A model generated the notes under the pieces. It was not told where the DNA came from and did no database searches. It worked only from the letters and a program-made list of their open reading frames with translations. A stretch of DNA of 61,738 nt from an uncultured Clostridia bacterium (GTDB lineage Bacteria > Bacillota > Clostridia > Christensenellales > Borkfalkiaceae): assembly GCA_947630705.1 (NCBI GenBank), contig CANRIK010000009.1, positions 1 through 61,738 of the forward strand. Direction: 5' to 3'. Positions 60,814 through 61,738 of this stretch are shown here, piece by piece. A program made the position numbers and the translations under genes. The first letter of the stretch is position 1. Each line of letters begins with the position of its first letter.

Positions 60814-61283
60814 ACAATGTTAAATTAGTCAAAGCGAATATAGGCGATGCCGAAGAGCTTTTAAAAATGCAGAAAGCGGCTTTTGAGGAACTGCTCAACA
60901 AGTACGAAGATTATGAAACAAGTCCCGCAAACGAGCCGTTGGAAAAAGTGATAAAACGGTTAAACGAGGCGTTCACTTACTTTTATTTTATCGTTATCGA
61001 GCCGGAAGGCAAAAAAATAGGCGCAATAAGAGTTGTCGATAAAAAATCGTCGGAACCCAAACATATTTCGCCCATTTTTATTTTGCCCGAATATCGTAAT
61101 TGCGGTTATGCTCAAACGGCTATACGTCAAGCGGAAACAATACACGGCTCTTACGGTTGGGAGATTGACACGATTTTGCAAGAGCCGGCAAATTGCAGAT
61201 TGTATGAAAAAATGGGTTACTGCAAAACAGGTAAAATTAGAGTAATAAGTCCAAAATTGACCCTGGTATATTATAAAAAATGA
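60810..61283 (+). CDS. GNAT family N-acetyltransferase
   Basis: The 157-residue protein has the GNAT fold: EGKKIGAIRVV (strand 4), then PIFILPEYRNCGYAQTAIRQAE with the acetyl-CoA pyrophosphate loop (RNCGYA), and LYEKMGYCKTGKI at the end. It acetylates an amine of unknown kind. It overlaps the M24 gene by ATGA and precedes a 16-bp terminator stem. AT-rich codons, as in its operon partners, suggest a shared foreign origin. Confidence 0.85.
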   Translation: MNNVKLVKANIGDAEELLKMQKAAFEELLNKYEDYETSPANEPLEKVIKRLNEAFTYFYFIVIEPEGKKIGAIRVVDKKSSEPKHISPIFILPEYRNCGYAQTAIRQAETIHGSYGWEIDTILQEPANCRLYEKMGYCKTGKIRVISPKLTLVYYKK

Positions 61284-61309
61284 CGTAAATTTATGCAAGT
61301 AGCAAAAAT

Positions 61310-61342
61310 GCGGGGAGCGATTTTTCAAAAATCGCTCCCCGC
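61310..61342. terminator. Terminator of the AT-rich operon
   Basis: Sixteen-base arms (61310-61325 and 61327-61342), GCGGGGAGCGATTTTT and complement, around one base. The plus strand then reads TTGCCGTTATTTT. The central A/T run makes it usable in both directions. Confidence 0.8.
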
Positions 61343-61468
61343 TTGCCGTTATTTTAGGTTTATGACATTCGACTCAACCTTTCACTGATTATCTTTCTTA
61401 AAATTTCTATAATCCGCTCTTATTTGCGCGGACAAACCCTTTCGGGTATCCTTATGGCTTCAAAAGGA

Positions 61469-61645
61469 CTAATCTTGAATATTTTGACTATTCGATTTTT
61501 GCTTTGCCGTCCATTCGGCAAAATCCCATTGCCCTTCGTCCGAGGAAAGATAGGCCCGAAGAATAGGAAAAAGTGTTCTCGCAAGCGATTTCAGTTTTTC
61601 ATTTGAAATACCTGCACCGCCGCTACCATCGCGCTCTTTTGACAT
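61469..61645 (-). CDS. Small ORF (58 residues), possibly mobile-element-linked
   Basis: The frame runs from ATG 61645 to TAG 61469. It starts MSKERDGSGGAGISNEKLKS, continues LARTLFPILRAYLSS and DEGQWDFAEWTAKQ, and ends NIQD. It resembles, from memory, short ORFs beside site-specific recombinases in clostridial mobile elements. AAGGAGG occurs upstream but about 20 bases from the ATG, too far for normal use. The interval 61346-61468 holds nothing else clear. Confidence 0.45.
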   Translation of the reverse strand: MSKERDGSGGAGISNEKLKSLARTLFPILRAYLSSDEGQWDFAEWTAKQKSNSQNIQD

Positions 61646-61738
61646 TAAATTTGACCGATATTTTACCTCCTTATAGACTTATTCAGTTGTTACTTTGTGT
61701 TGCCGCCGCCCTTGCGATTTCCGTTAAAATGGGTGGGC
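61646..61738. other. Right edge of window
   Basis: Too short to assign. On the minus strand two frames end here: one at 61690-61692 with tail NGNRKGGGNTK, another soon after. One of them may be the last codons of a gene lying outside the window, possibly a partner of the small ORF at 61469. Confidence 0.25.

Noticed and set aside
1-61738. CRISPR array, rRNA genes, insertion sequences
   Set aside because: No regularly spaced direct repeats, rRNA sequence, transposase or inverted terminal repeats were seen.

Overview
The window reads as chromosome from an anaerobic, Gram-positive-type (Firmicutes, probably Clostridia) bacterium, most likely an uncultured gut lineage. This rests on gene content: an oxygen-independent NrdD/NrdG ribonucleotide reductase, Rex, YitT and DUF5685 proteins, DUF3343 beside a cysteine desulfurase, a 124-residue S12 of clostridial length, an RND pump without adaptor or outer-membrane channel, and sigma-A promoters of the TTGACA-17-TATAAT type. 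Species cannot be named from this. About 90% of the window is coding, mostly on the minus strand. Many genes overlap by ATGA or TTGA, and most transcription units end in clear intrinsic terminators.

Layout. 1-563: gene-free, with a possible dispersed repeat. 564-2126: a TIM-barrel sugar isomerase/epimerase and two small divergent proteins that resemble each other. 2221-4287: cysteine desulfurase, DUF3343 protein and endonuclease III. 4383-9107: the str operon (rpsL, rpsG, fusA, tuf) with a long structured rpsL-rpsG spacer. 9466-15075: a 1869-residue DUF4011-type SF1 helicase. 15252-19195: MarR regulator and a heterodimeric ABC exporter. 19401-21103: two-component system. 21245-29846: surface-sugar block, with a GT4 glycosyltransferase, an O-antigen-ligase-like polymerase and an operon for amino-sugar nucleotides (acetyltransferase, glmM, glmS, UDP-sugar dehydratase). 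30154-31647: sodium symporter. 31765-37258: glucokinase, Rex, small membrane protein and RND pump in one operon. 37416-40732: nrdD, nrdG and dut under NrdR boxes. 41038-44265: HNH protein, then an SPFH/ribbon-helix-helix/membrane/ATP-grasp operon. 44399-47579: glycerol kinase, a 51-residue ORF and a GH4 glycosidase. 47649-52273: a trpS-led operon. 52452-58702: threonine synthase, P-loop protein, aspartate aminotransferase, KDPG aldolase and two YitT paralogues. 59254-61738: tRNA-Gln followed by an AT-richer three-gene operon and a small ORF at the edge.

Most unusual signals. (1) Four genes (isomerase, nth, HNH protein, glpK) have a sigma-A promoter whose -10 box ends exactly 6 nt before the ATG and lack a Shine-Dalgarno sequence, so leaderless transcripts are predicted. 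(2) Ribosomal protein S12 natively carries Arg at both positions equivalent to E. coli Lys42 and Lys87, the classical streptomycin-resistance sites. (3) The giant helicase keeps its motor motifs, but both its flanking transglutaminase-like and PD-(D/E)XK-like domains appear to have lost key residues. (4) Several promoters carry well-formed palindromic operators: a MarR double palindrome, paired 8-bp palindromes 11 bp apart before the SPFH operon, a 28-bp palindrome before glucokinase, an 18-bp palindrome before the GH4 gene, and paired NrdR boxes. Family names and residue comparisons come from memory of those families. No database search was run.
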